Assembly (NCBI GenBank): GCA_036266155.1
Contig: DATANR010000051.1
Span: forward strand, 1 to 9,263
Length of the DNA stretch: 9,263 nucleotides
Source of the DNA: SIAJ01 sp036266155
GTDB taxonomy: Bacteria > Planctomycetota > Planctomycetia > Gemmatales > Gemmataceae
Direction: 5' to 3'
Part shown: in pieces, positions 2,920-9,263 of the stretch
How the letters are laid out: each line of letters opens with the position of its first letter
Numbering within the stretch: position 1 is the first letter of the stretch
Made by a program: the position numbers and the translations under genes
Notes under the pieces: model-generated
The model's database searches: none
What the model was told of the DNA's origin: nothing
What the model saw: only the letters and a program-made list of their open reading frames with translations

Positions 2920-2991
2920 CAGTCCGTGGGGGAATCGAACCCCCGTTGCCGGTTTGAAGGACCAGCGTCCTGTCCACTAGACGAACGGACC
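2920..2991 (-). tRNA. tRNA-Glu(TTC), with C33
   Basis: The acceptor GGTCCGT pairs with ACGGACT (first pair G-U), with G73. The D-arm TCGTCTAGTGGACAGGAC closely resembles bacterial tRNA-Glu. Anticodon stem CTGGT/ACCGG, loop CCTTCAA, so anticodon TTC is preceded by C33 instead of U33. T-arm GGGGG-TTCGATT-CCCCC. This is the first gene of the array in transcription order. Confidence 0.88.
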
Positions 2992-3015
2992 GTGATCGCA
3001 TGCCCCCGAAACGCC

Positions 3016-3069
3016 GCAAGGCCGGGGGTCCTCGTTGGGAGCCCCCGGCCTTGCATGTGGTTCATGCAA
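3016..3069. repeat. Two overlapping, mutually exclusive hairpins upstream of the array
   Basis: GCAAGGCCGGGGG (3016-3028) is the perfect reverse complement of 3042-3054 (13 bp, 13-nt loop). TTGCATG (3051-3057) is the reverse complement of CATGCAA (3063-3069), with a 5-nt loop. The two stems share bases 3051-3054, so both cannot form fully at once. There is no U-tract. In the array's transcription direction they lie just before the first tRNA. Confidence 0.6.
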
Positions 3070-3190
3070 CCTATGGGGTCATCCCGGATCGTTACCACAA
3101 TGACTCGCGGCCATCAGACCGACGACGCGATCGCACCAACGGCACAAGCCGCTAAGTCGTTCGAGCTTCGTTAGGTAGCAGGAGGTAATC

Positions 3191-3241
3191 ATGGTTCCGA
3201 GGCTTGCTTGCTGTTTCGTTTCGCCGCGTTCATCTCTATGA
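3191..3241 (+). CDS. Possible 16-residue leader ORF
   Basis: AGGAGGT (3180-3186), a perfect anti-SD match, stands 4 nt before ATG 3191; the frame ends at TGA 3239-3241 and would encode MVPRLACCFVSPRSSL. It resembles no known peptide. The ribosome-binding site is better than that of any neighbouring gene, which is the only reason to list it. It could also be a chance match. Confidence 0.25.
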   Translation: MVPRLACCFVSPRSSL

Positions 3242-3467
3242 CGCACGGCCCATCAGTTGGTTCGCTGGAATTCCAAATTTATTTCGTTTGGCCCAGCGAT
3301 CACGTCCAAATGACGCGGCGCCCGCACGGAACTTGCGCCGACTCCAATCGATTCGCCGTCACGGAAACTTCACGAAAAGGACGCAGGTTTAACACGCAAT
3401 CATCGCTGGTTCCACTTCCGCAAAAATACACCGCTTTCTACTCCCTCACCCGCAGGAGACCGCGTCG

Positions 3468-6400
3468 ATGAGAGACCCGCAGGCGCTGGCCATGCTGGCC
3501 CTGAGGCGAATTCAAGGACGAGTTGCGATTCACGTCGATCAGGGCTCGAATGGAAGCGACGAGCACGACGCCGAGGGGTTCGACCCCGCTTGCCTGACGG
3601 CAGGGGACACGGTCGCGCTGGGCCGAGTGCTGCGCCGAGCCATTGAGCGCACCTGGTTGACGATGGCGTTGCTCTTCAACCAGGATGCGGTCGGTCGGAA
3701 ATTAGGCCGCGGCGGCCAGGCGACACTCGACTCGATCTTGGCGAACCGTTGCTTCAATCAGCTGAATGCAATCCCAGGACCGTTTCGGCAAACGATCGGT
3801 AAGGAGTTGCACGATGCGCGGCAGTCGGGTCCGCTCGCGCAACACGACGTGGACGTCGACGTGCTGCTGCGGCAAATGTCCGGATTGACCCGAACAACTG
3901 ATCCTCGGGCGCTTCAAGATCTCGAGTGGTATTCGCTCTGGCAAGCCGCGAGCGAAGTCGCGCGCGAGGGATTCCCTCAGTTGCGGTCGTTGTTCGAGGT
4001 ACGGGCATCGGCCGGCGAATCGTTGCTCGTCGGACTGGTGACGACGTTCGTGCCGTTTGAATTGGAACTGGAAGGCAACTCCGCACATGCGGACGCCGGT
4101 TCCGCGCTGCTGCCGCCCGACCACGTTCGGTGGCTGTGCGAACAATCGGAACCGATCGAACAATTCTTGAACGAGATTCATGGTGGAGTTGCACGCGCCG
4201 CGGCGCCGGCGGAGACGGCGGCGCGTGTACGGCAAGGGCTCACCTACGTTCAACACGGCGAATACGAGCGGGCGGTCGTTGAGTTCACGGCCGCCATTCA
4301 ATCCGATCCGAGGCTGGTAAGTCCCTACGTGTCGCGCGGCGATGCGTTGCGTCTCCGGGGCGAATACGAGCGCGCGATCGCGGATTACAGTCAGGCCCTG
4401 CGGCTTGAACCGCAGCATCTGGCGGCGCTGTTGAATCGCGGCCTTGTGTACCGGATGACGGGGCGGCCTGAACTGGCGCTCACCGATTTGACTGAGGCGC
4501 TGCGACTCGATGCCAAGAATGTGGTGGCGCGCAACGGTCGTGGTGGCGCGCACGCGGACCTCAAGCAATACGACCAGGCCGTTGCCGACCACACGCAGGC
4601 GCTGCGCATCGATCCGTCGCTCGCCTGGGCTCATCAAAGTCGTGGCGACGCCTACGCCGGCCTTGGTGAATTCGATCGCGCCATCGCGGACTACACGCAA
4701 GCTTTGCGCCTGAATCCGCATTTCCCGCTCGCCCATGCCAACCGCGGCGACGCGTACCGTCTGGCCGGCGATCTCGATCGCGCGGCTGCAGACTACACGG
4801 AAGCCCTCCGGCTCGATCCGCTCAATCCGCGGATCCTCACCAACCGCGGTGACGCATATCGCCGCCAGAGCCGCTTTGAACTCGCCCTGGCGGATTATGC
4901 TGAAGCGATTCGCCTCGATCCGACCAATCCGGCAGGCTACCTGAATCGCGGCATCACTTACCAGCTTGCCGGCGATCTCGATAAGGCGGTAGCGAGCTTT
5001 GATGAAGCCGAACAATTCGACCCCGCCAACCCGGTTCTGTTCTTCCAGCGCGCATTGGCTTATCGCGAAGGCGAATCCTACGAAGCGGCCATCACCGATT
5101 TGGGGCGGGCGATCGACTTGAACCCGCGCGATGCCGGGGCGTTCATTAATCGTGGTTGTCTCTATGCGTTGACCGACGAACTGGACGCGGCCATCGATGA
5201 CCTGACCGAAGCGATTCGACTCGATCCAACCGCGGCCCGCGCCCGGCTCGAACGCGGGCGCATCCAGCAAATGCGTGGCGCATTCGACGAGGCGCTGGCC
5301 GATTGCGCCGATGCCATCCGGCTCGATGAGCATCTGGTGCCCGCGATGCTCCTGCGCGGCGGCGTGCTCATTCGGATGGGGTCTTTCGAATCCGCGCTTG
5401 AAGAACTCGATCGTGCGATTCGCGTCAACCCGCGCTATGCACGGGCTTACAACGACCGCGGCGTCGCGAACTCGAAGCTCGGCCGGTTCGACGAAGCGAT
5501 CCGTGACTTTACGCGTGCGACCGAGTTGGTTCCCGAATATGCCCAGGCGCTAGCGAACCGAGCCAACGCCTTCCAACTCAACAAGCGTCACGGGGAAGCG
5601 CTCAGGGACTACACGCAAGCTGTCATCCTGGATGCGAAATACGCGGCCAACTACAGCCTCGTCCGCGGTCAGGTCGAAGCCGGCCGGGGCAACTTCCGGC
5701 AGGCTCTCGCTGACTTTGCCGTTGCACTTTCGATTGACCCCAAGAGTCGGACCATTCGTCAGGCGCGTGCGGACGCGCAGGCTCAGCGAGAGCACGAGAC
5801 CGATTTCGCTGTCGCGCCCGCCGTGGAATTGACGGTGGCAGCTCCTCCGGTTGTGGAGACAGCGCGGGCGCCCGAGCCTGAACCCACGCAAGAGTCGGCA
5901 GCGCCCGAGACACAGGCTGCGATCGATTTCGGCGAACCGGAGTTGGCCCTTGAAGAGGCGCCCAAAGCTACCGCACCGCGGCGACCGGCAGAACCGACTC
6001 AGTTTGCCATGGCGGCGCCGACGCAGATAGCGATGGCGTCCACGGGGATGACCGCCGCCGAGCGGGCCGAGTACGAGGCGGAACAAGAGCAATTTCGGAA
6101 GGCGGAAGAACAGGCGCGCCTGCGCGAGTTGTCCGAACGTGCCGCGGCAATGCGTCGTCAGAACGAGGCAGCCGCCAAGATGGAAAGGGCACTGGGCAAA
6201 CCTACTGTCAAGGCCCGTCGACGGCGTGACCCCGACGAGATCACGGAACAACGGCGGAAGTACAAGCAATACGCCGTCATCGCCATCGGTCTGTTAATCG
6301 GCGGCTACTGGGGCATCCAGGGCGCCTGGGCGTTGATCCCGCGTGCCAAGAACCCGTACAAGGTTTATGCCGCGGATCAATTCGTCGGTGAGTACGCCAA

Positions 6401-6935
6401 GGACGCTAATGCCGCCGACGAGAAGTTTGCCGATCAGTTGGTTTGTGTGAAAGGGAAACTAAGTCTTGTGCGCGACAAGCGCTTGAAGATCCGCGACACG
6501 GCGCCGCAAGTGTTTTTCAACGTGCCGGGCCAGAAGGACGACTTGAAGGTCGAGTGTCTTTTTGACGACCCCGACACGATCGCCGCGCTCACGGAAGAGC
6601 AGGAATACACGATTGTCGGCAAGGTGGAAAAGTTCAAGCCCGGCAAGGGCATCAAGCTCAAGAGCGCCAACATCCTGGCCGGCAATGAAGCCAAGATTGC
6701 AGCTTGGCGTCCCGGCTGCGGCTCAGACCTCGCGCTAGCTAAACCGAATGAGGCCAAGAACTCACGAAATCTTCAGCCATTGTTCACACATTCGACTCTC
6801 GCATTGCCCATGAACATAGAGTCGCAGCCGCTCGCAATTCTGGGACGACATTGTCTCATCGCCTCTACGTCTCGCGCCATCGAGCGGCCGCGCCATCGAC
6901 CCCTTGAGGGCATCTCGTCCGTTGCGAGATGCTGA
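3468..6935 (+). CDS. Membrane-anchored protein with about 15 TPRs and a C-terminal OB-fold domain
   Basis: 1155 residues. Start ATG 3468 has AGGAG (3454-3458) upstream. Residues 1-250 match no domain I know. About 15 tandem 34-residue TPR units run from about 252 to 763 (recurrent RG-AY, FDRAIADYTQAL and RLDP positions), a scaffold for protein-protein contacts. An Ala/Pro/Glu-rich linker and a charged coiled-coil segment (about 845-900) lead to a basic stretch (KARRRRDP) and one membrane helix near 935-957. Residues about 965-1074 resemble the tRNA_anti-like OB-fold family (VCVKGKL, VECLF, EEYTIVGKVEKF-type strands). Positive-inside topology puts the TPRs in the cytoplasm and the OB domain outside. 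The last 80 residues look like run-on translation. The function is unknown. Confidence 0.88.
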   Translation: MRDPQALAMLALRRIQGRVAIHVDQGSNGSDEHDAEGFDPACLTAGDTVALGRVLRRAIERTWLTMALLFNQDAVGRKLGRGGQATLDSILANRCFNQLNAIPGPFRQTIGKELHDARQSGPLAQHDVDVDVLLRQMSGLTRTTDPRALQDLEWYSLWQAASEVAREGFPQLRSLFEVRASAGESLLVGLVTTFVPFELELEGNSAHADAGSALLPPDHVRWLCEQSEPIEQFLNEIHGGVARAAAPAETAARVRQGLTYVQHGEYERAVVEFTAAIQSDPRLVSPYVSRGDALRLRGEYERAIADYSQALRLEPQHLAALLNRGLVYRMTGRPELALTDLTEALRLDAKNVVARNGRGGAHADLKQYDQAVADHTQALRIDPSLAWAHQSRGDAYAGLGEFDRAIADYTQALRLNPHFPLAHANRGDAYRLAGDLDRAAADYTEALRLDPLNPRILTNRGDAYRRQSRFELALADYAEAIRLDPTNPAGYLNRGITYQLAGDLDKAVASFDEAEQFDPANPVLFFQRALAYREGESYEAAITDLGRAIDLNPRDAGAFINRGCLYALTDELDAAIDDLTEAIRLDPTAARARLERGRIQQMRGAFDEALADCADAIRLDEHLVPAMLLRGGVLIRMGSFESALEELDRAIRVNPRYARAYNDRGVANSKLGRFDEAIRDFTRATELVPEYAQALANRANAFQLNKRHGEALRDYTQAVILDAKYAANYSLVRGQVEAGRGNFRQALADFAVALSIDPKSRTIRQARADAQAQREHETDFAVAPAVELTVAAPPVVETARAPEPEPTQESAAPETQAAIDFGEPELALEEAPKATAPRRPAEPTQFAMAAPTQIAMASTGMTAAERAEYEAEQEQFRKAEEQARLRELSERAAAMRRQNEAAAKMERALGKPTVKARRRRDPDEITEQRRKYKQYAVIAIGLLIGGYWGIQGAWALIPRAKNPYKVYAADQFVGEYAKDANAADEKFADQLVCVKGKLSLVRDKRLKIRDTAPQVFFNVPGQKDDLKVECLFDDPDTIAALTEEQEYTIVGKVEKFKPGKGIKLKSANILAGNEAKIAAWRPGCGSDLALAKPNEAKNSRNLQPLFTHSTLALPMNIESQPLAILGRHCLIASTSRAIERPRHRPLEGISSVARC
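6910..6932 (+). terminator. Hairpin inside the annotated 3' end of the TPR gene
   Basis: GCATCTCG (6910-6917) pairs with CGAGATGC (6925-6932) across a 7-nt loop, immediately before the TGA at 6933-6935. No clear U-run follows. Its place inside the last codons fits a transcript structure that normally lies after the stop, so the real stop may be earlier. The DUF1559 start follows within 30 nt, so it may instead modulate coupling. Confidence 0.35.
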
Positions 6936-6962
6936 TTCGTCACCTGGGATTAGGAGATCGGA

Positions 6963-8087
6963 ATGAGGACGTTGCTGAGCAAGAAGCGAAAGGCATTCAC
7001 GCTCGTCGAACTGCTGGTGGTGATCGCGATCATCGCCATCCTGATCGGCCTGCTGCTGCCGGCCGTACAAAAAGTACGCGCCGCGGCTAACCGCAGCAAG
7101 TGCTCCAACAACATGCGCCAGATCGGCCTGGCCTGTTTGAGCTTCGAGTCGTCGGCCGGCGGCCTGCCGCGCGCCGGCGAGCACATCGCTATCGATCCTT
7201 CCGACGGGTCGACGCACAAGGTCCAGGACGTTGTGTCCACCTATACCCTGATCCTGCCGCACATCGAACAGGACAACCTGGCGTCGAGCTACGACATCCG
7301 CTATCGCTACGACCAGACGGCCGGCAACATCTCGGCGGCCAAGGCCGTTCCGAACATCTTCTACTGCCCGGAAAACGGCTTGGCCGGCGACCGTACCGAC
7401 GGCAAGCGCGACAGCTCCGGCTTCGGCTGCGTCGACTACACGCCGCTGCCCTACACCAACCTGACCGACGGCACCATTTCGACCGCTGGCGGCCCGTTCT
7501 GGCCGACCGCGCTGACCGGCAAGGCCTACGACAGCAAGTTCTACTTCACGGGCACCCCGACTGGTCCAAACGCCGGTCTGATCAACTCGGCCAAGTGCTA
7601 CCAGCTCGATACCAACACCTGGAACAACCCGACGGCCCAGACCGCGGGCATCGACCCCCTGGCTGGCCTGCCGAAGATGGGCGACATCACCGACGGCACC
7701 TCGATGTCGATGATGATCATCGAAGACTGCGGCCAGAACGACAAAATGTTGACGGCCTCCTCCGGCGCTAACTCGTACCTCAATCCGACCGACGGCACGG
7801 CGAGCGCCCACTGGCGCTGGGCCAACCCGGACATCGCGTCCGGCCAGTCGAAGCGGATCAACAGCTCGAAAAAGGGCGGCTACGGCGTCGCCGACGAAGG
7901 CTGCATGTGGGTCAACCACGACTGCGGCCCGAACAGCGAAATGTTCAGCTTCCACGGCAACGGCGCTTACGCCGTCTTCGCCGACGGGCACGTGTCGTAC
8001 ATGCGTGAGAGCCTATCGAAGGCCGTTCTGCGGGCCCTCGCCACGCGGTCGGACGGCAAGAACGAAGCAGCGGTCGAACTCGACTGA
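6963..8087 (+). CDS. DUF1559 (H-X9-DG) pilin-like prepilin protein
   Basis: 374 residues. ATG 6963 has AGGAG a few bases upstream (TTAGGAGATCGGA). The N-terminus is a type IV prepilin signal: basic SKKRKA, then FTLVELLVVIAIIAILIG, with Glu at +5 of the mature protein (E16) and Ala rather than Gly before the cleavage site. The hydrophobic helix spans about 13-34. A conserved CSNNMRQIGLA segment follows near residue 46, and the C-terminal H-X9-DG motif is H331 to D341-G342 (FHGNGAYAVFADGHV). This is the typical DUF1559/SBP_bac_10 layout, massively duplicated in Planctomycetes. It is probably processed by a prepilin peptidase and exported; the role is unknown. It lies 27 nt after the TPR gene and may share its transcript. 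Confidence 0.95.
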   Translation: MRTLLSKKRKAFTLVELLVVIAIIAILIGLLLPAVQKVRAAANRSKCSNNMRQIGLACLSFESSAGGLPRAGEHIAIDPSDGSTHKVQDVVSTYTLILPHIEQDNLASSYDIRYRYDQTAGNISAAKAVPNIFYCPENGLAGDRTDGKRDSSGFGCVDYTPLPYTNLTDGTISTAGGPFWPTALTGKAYDSKFYFTGTPTGPNAGLINSAKCYQLDTNTWNNPTAQTAGIDPLAGLPKMGDITDGTSMSMMIIEDCGQNDKMLTASSGANSYLNPTDGTASAHWRWANPDIASGQSKRINSSKKGGYGVADEGCMWVNHDCGPNSEMFSFHGNGAYAVFADGHVSYMRESLSKAVLRALATRSDGKNEAAVELD

Positions 8088-8095
8088 GTTTGTTT

Positions 8096-8133
8096 GAACG
8101 AGCCGGGCGTGCCCGCGGCGTCTCGGCTCGTTC
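8096..8133 (+). terminator. Terminator-like hairpin after the DUF1559 gene
   Basis: GAACGAGCCG (8096-8105) is the perfect reverse complement of CGGCTCGTTC (8124-8133); the GC-rich 18-nt inner part may fold further. It starts 8 nt after the TGA stop. The downstream U-tract is weak (CTACTGATTTG), so it could be a Rho-independent terminator of modest strength or an mRNA-stabilising 3' end. Confidence 0.55.
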
Positions 8134-8219
8134 TACTGATTTGATGACACCCTCAACCTCGCGCCCATTCACCTCAATCGTCTGGCCGCCCGGCGCCGGC
8201 CAATGCAGTTGAGTCAGGA

Positions 8220-8696
8220 ATGAAACTGAGGCTCTTGCTCGTTCTGAGTCTAGGCGCGGCCATCATGGCCGCGACGGTCTGGCTTACGTATCCCGGCGTC
8301 ACCAAGTCCAGCCTCGATCCGGCCAAGCGCCGCTACATGCATTGCCCCGAGTGCGGTCGCGAGCGCATGTATCATCCGGACCTATTCGACCAACCCTGTC
8401 CCTATTGCGAAAAGCGCCTGGTGGCGACGGAAGAGTCGGTCAAAGCCAAGAGCGGCGGACCAGCGAGTCCATTTGGCCTGATGTATAGCGTTCTCGGCGT
8501 CGAACTCGTTGCGTTGATGGCGGCGATTCTCCTCACTGTCAAGCTTCGTCCACCGAGCCCCAGCGAAGAGGAGTACTACTTCAATTGCGGCCACTGCGGC
8601 CAGAAGATTCGGTATCGCTTCGCGCAGATCGGTGCCGCCGCGCTATGTCCACGCTGCAAGCGCGGAATCACGTTTCCAGACGTGGGCGACGAATAG
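8220..8696 (+). CDS. Small membrane protein with two zinc ribbons
   Basis: 158 residues. ATG 8220 has only a very close AGGA, so the start is moderately sure; an N-terminal hydrophobic helix (about 5-24) supports it. Zinc ribbon 1 is C42-x2-C45 and C60-x2-C63, in the loop before a second helix (about 86-107). Zinc ribbon 2 is C123-x2-C126 and C143-x2-C146, in the C-terminal tail. With two membrane passes the ribbons would sit on opposite faces of the membrane; if helix 1 is a cleaved signal, the first ribbon is outside and the second inside. No catalytic motif is seen. The family is not recognised. It ends 2 nt from the convergent gene's stop. Confidence 0.85.
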   Translation: MKLRLLLVLSLGAAIMAATVWLTYPGVTKSSLDPAKRRYMHCPECGRERMYHPDLFDQPCPYCEKRLVATEESVKAKSGGPASPFGLMYSVLGVELVALMAAILLTVKLRPPSPSEEEYYFNCGHCGQKIRYRFAQIGAAALCPRCKRGITFPDVGDE

Positions 8697-8698
8697 CC

Positions 8699-9112
8699 TT
8701 ACACGCGCACCTGAAACTCCATCGGCGGCGACCACATCCCAAGCCCGGCGGCATTGCGGGCGGCGATTTGCCACTGATAGTTGTGGCCATTCGTCAGGTT
8801 GAAGCCCGGCATCCAGTTTGTGTCCGTGGTGCGCACGGTGGCGACTCGCTGACCGGTCGTCAAATCGTCGATGATGATGACGTAACGCGTGGCGCCAGCG
8901 ACGCCCGTCCACGTGAAGTCGGGCCGGGCTGCATTGATGAGCCCCATCGGCCCAGAAGCCGTGGGCACCGCGACCGTGAAGTTTGCAACTGGGCTCCAGG
9001 CGCCATCACGATCGGCGAAGAGCGGCCGCACCGCGACTTGATACGCGGTTCCTGGCACAAGGTCCGAGGCCGCGGTCCACGCGGTGCCGAGCGCCGTCGC
9101 GCCGGGGAACAC
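8699..9112 (-). CDS. C-terminal fibronectin-III-type fragment of a surface protein (5' frame disrupted)
   Basis: The frame ends at TAA 8701-8699. A GTG at 9112 is the first usable start, but the frame stays open to a TGA at 9211-9209 without an ATG, and no Shine-Dalgarno precedes the GTG. The protein holds the second half of one FN3-like repeat (about residues 1-50: GTAYQVAVRPLF, DGAWSP) and one complete repeat (about 55-137: PDFTWTGVAGATRYVIII, LTTGQRV, GHNYQWQIAARN, MWSPPMEFQV). Such tails belong to large secreted adhesin-like proteins in Planctomycetes. Starting halfway through a repeat means the 5' part is missing or frameshifted, so this may be a pseudogene or a sequencing error. Confidence 0.6.
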   Translation of the reverse strand: MFPGATALGTAWTAASDLVPGTAYQVAVRPLFADRDGAWSPVANFTVAVPTASGPMGLINAARPDFTWTGVAGATRYVIIIDDLTTGQRVATVRTTDTNWMPGFNLTNGHNYQWQIAARNAAGLGMWSPPMEFQVRV

Positions 9113-9263
9113 GCTGACCCCCGTCGCCTGGATACTTCTTTTGCCCCTGCGAGTGACGGGCCGGAGCCTGTCGCCAATTAAAACGAGATCGCGGGATTGC
9201 TCCCGGTCTCAACGTGGAAGTTTCAGGGAAGTGTGTACCTTCCCAACCACGATGCGGGATCAG

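Larger units (their letters stand above)
2992..3467. other. Non-coding interval between the divergent tRNA array and TPR gene
   Basis: It must carry the promoters of both the minus-strand tRNA array and the plus-strand TPR gene, but I see no convincing -10/-35 pair for either; the best plus-strand candidate, TTGGTT (3258-3263) with TATTTC 17 nt on, is weak. It contains two overlapping hairpins (3016-3069), a 10-bp palindrome TGGAATTCCA (3266-3275) and a possible mini-ORF at 3191. Longer frames here look like chance. Confidence 0.5.

Noticed and set aside
2047..3365. 19-nt near match (18/19) between 2047-2065 and 3347-3365, hinting at a decayed copy of the 82-aa gene
   Set aside because: Similarity does not extend on either side, and a match of this length is only mildly unexpected in GC-rich DNA.
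3208..3471. 87-codon plus-strand frame before the TPR gene
   Set aside because: No ribosome-binding site, no recognisable composition, and it overlaps the TPR start in another frame.
3702..5333. 543-codon open frame on the minus strand
   Set aside because: Lies entirely antisense to the TPR repeats; its own periodic pattern mirrors the 34-residue repeats and GC-rich codon bias leaves antisense frames open.
6364..6690. Functional link between the tRNA_anti-like OB fold and the tRNA array
   Set aside because: The family name reflects fold similarity only; the domain is predicted to lie outside the cytoplasm and the gene is divergent from the array.
6762..7991. 409-codon open frame on the minus strand
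   Set aside because: Antisense to the well-supported DUF1559 gene; low-complexity Val/Ala/Arg composition typical of a shadow frame.

Overview
The window looks like GC-rich planctomycete (or closely related PVC bacterium) DNA. The main reason is the gene at 6963-8087, a pilin-like DUF1559 protein with an H-X9-DG C-terminus, a family greatly expanded in Planctomycetes. A giant TPR/transmembrane/OB-fold protein and a fibronectin-III-type surface-protein tail fit the same assignment. This is inferred from protein families only; no rRNA or other marker is present.

Layout. (1) 2-124: C-terminal end of an unrecognised plus-strand gene. (2) 210-2991: a dense minus-strand array of 23 tRNA or tRNA-like genes, transcribed right to left, interrupted once by an 82-codon protein gene (1863-2111) with a strong Shine-Dalgarno. 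In transcription order: Glu(TTC), Val(TAC), Lys(CTT), Trp(CCA), Gly(GCC), Thr(GGT), Asp(GTC), Leu-anticodon(CAA), Tyr(GTA), [82-aa protein], Leu-anticodon(CAG), GAG-anticodon, Met(CAT), Ile(GAT), Ala(TGC), Ser(GCT), Arg(TCG), Val(GAC), Ser(GGA), His-like(GTG), Thr(CGT), Arg(CCG), Arg(GCG), Cys(GCA). Anticodons for 16 amino acids are present; Asn, Phe, Pro and Gln are not. No gene encodes its CCA end. Many gaps are only 4-18 nt. Nearly every longer gap holds an inverted repeat, several built from heptanucleotide units in exact 7-nt phase. The 50-nt gap at 2377-2426 shows nothing clear.

(3) 2992-3467: non-coding, with two overlapping hairpins and a possible 16-codon ORF behind a perfect Shine-Dalgarno. 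(4) 3468-8087: a plus-strand pair, the 15-TPR membrane protein and, 27 nt on, the DUF1559 protein, followed by a terminator-like hairpin. (5) 8220-8696: a small membrane protein with two zinc ribbons. (6) 8699 to the right edge: a convergent minus-strand fibronectin-III-type C-terminus whose upstream reading frame appears broken.

The tRNA array is the standout. It mixes tRNAs with proper identity elements (Ala G3:U70, Cys U73, Gly U73, Ser long arms) with aberrant ones: class I tRNAs carrying leucine anticodons, C33 in four anticodon loops, a Thr tRNA lacking both partners of the elbow contact, a rare Arg(GCG), and sister pairs that differ in amino-acid identity. This points to an accessory, possibly virus- or element-derived array that grows by duplication and anticodon switching. 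The array and the protein genes to its right show no obvious functional link.
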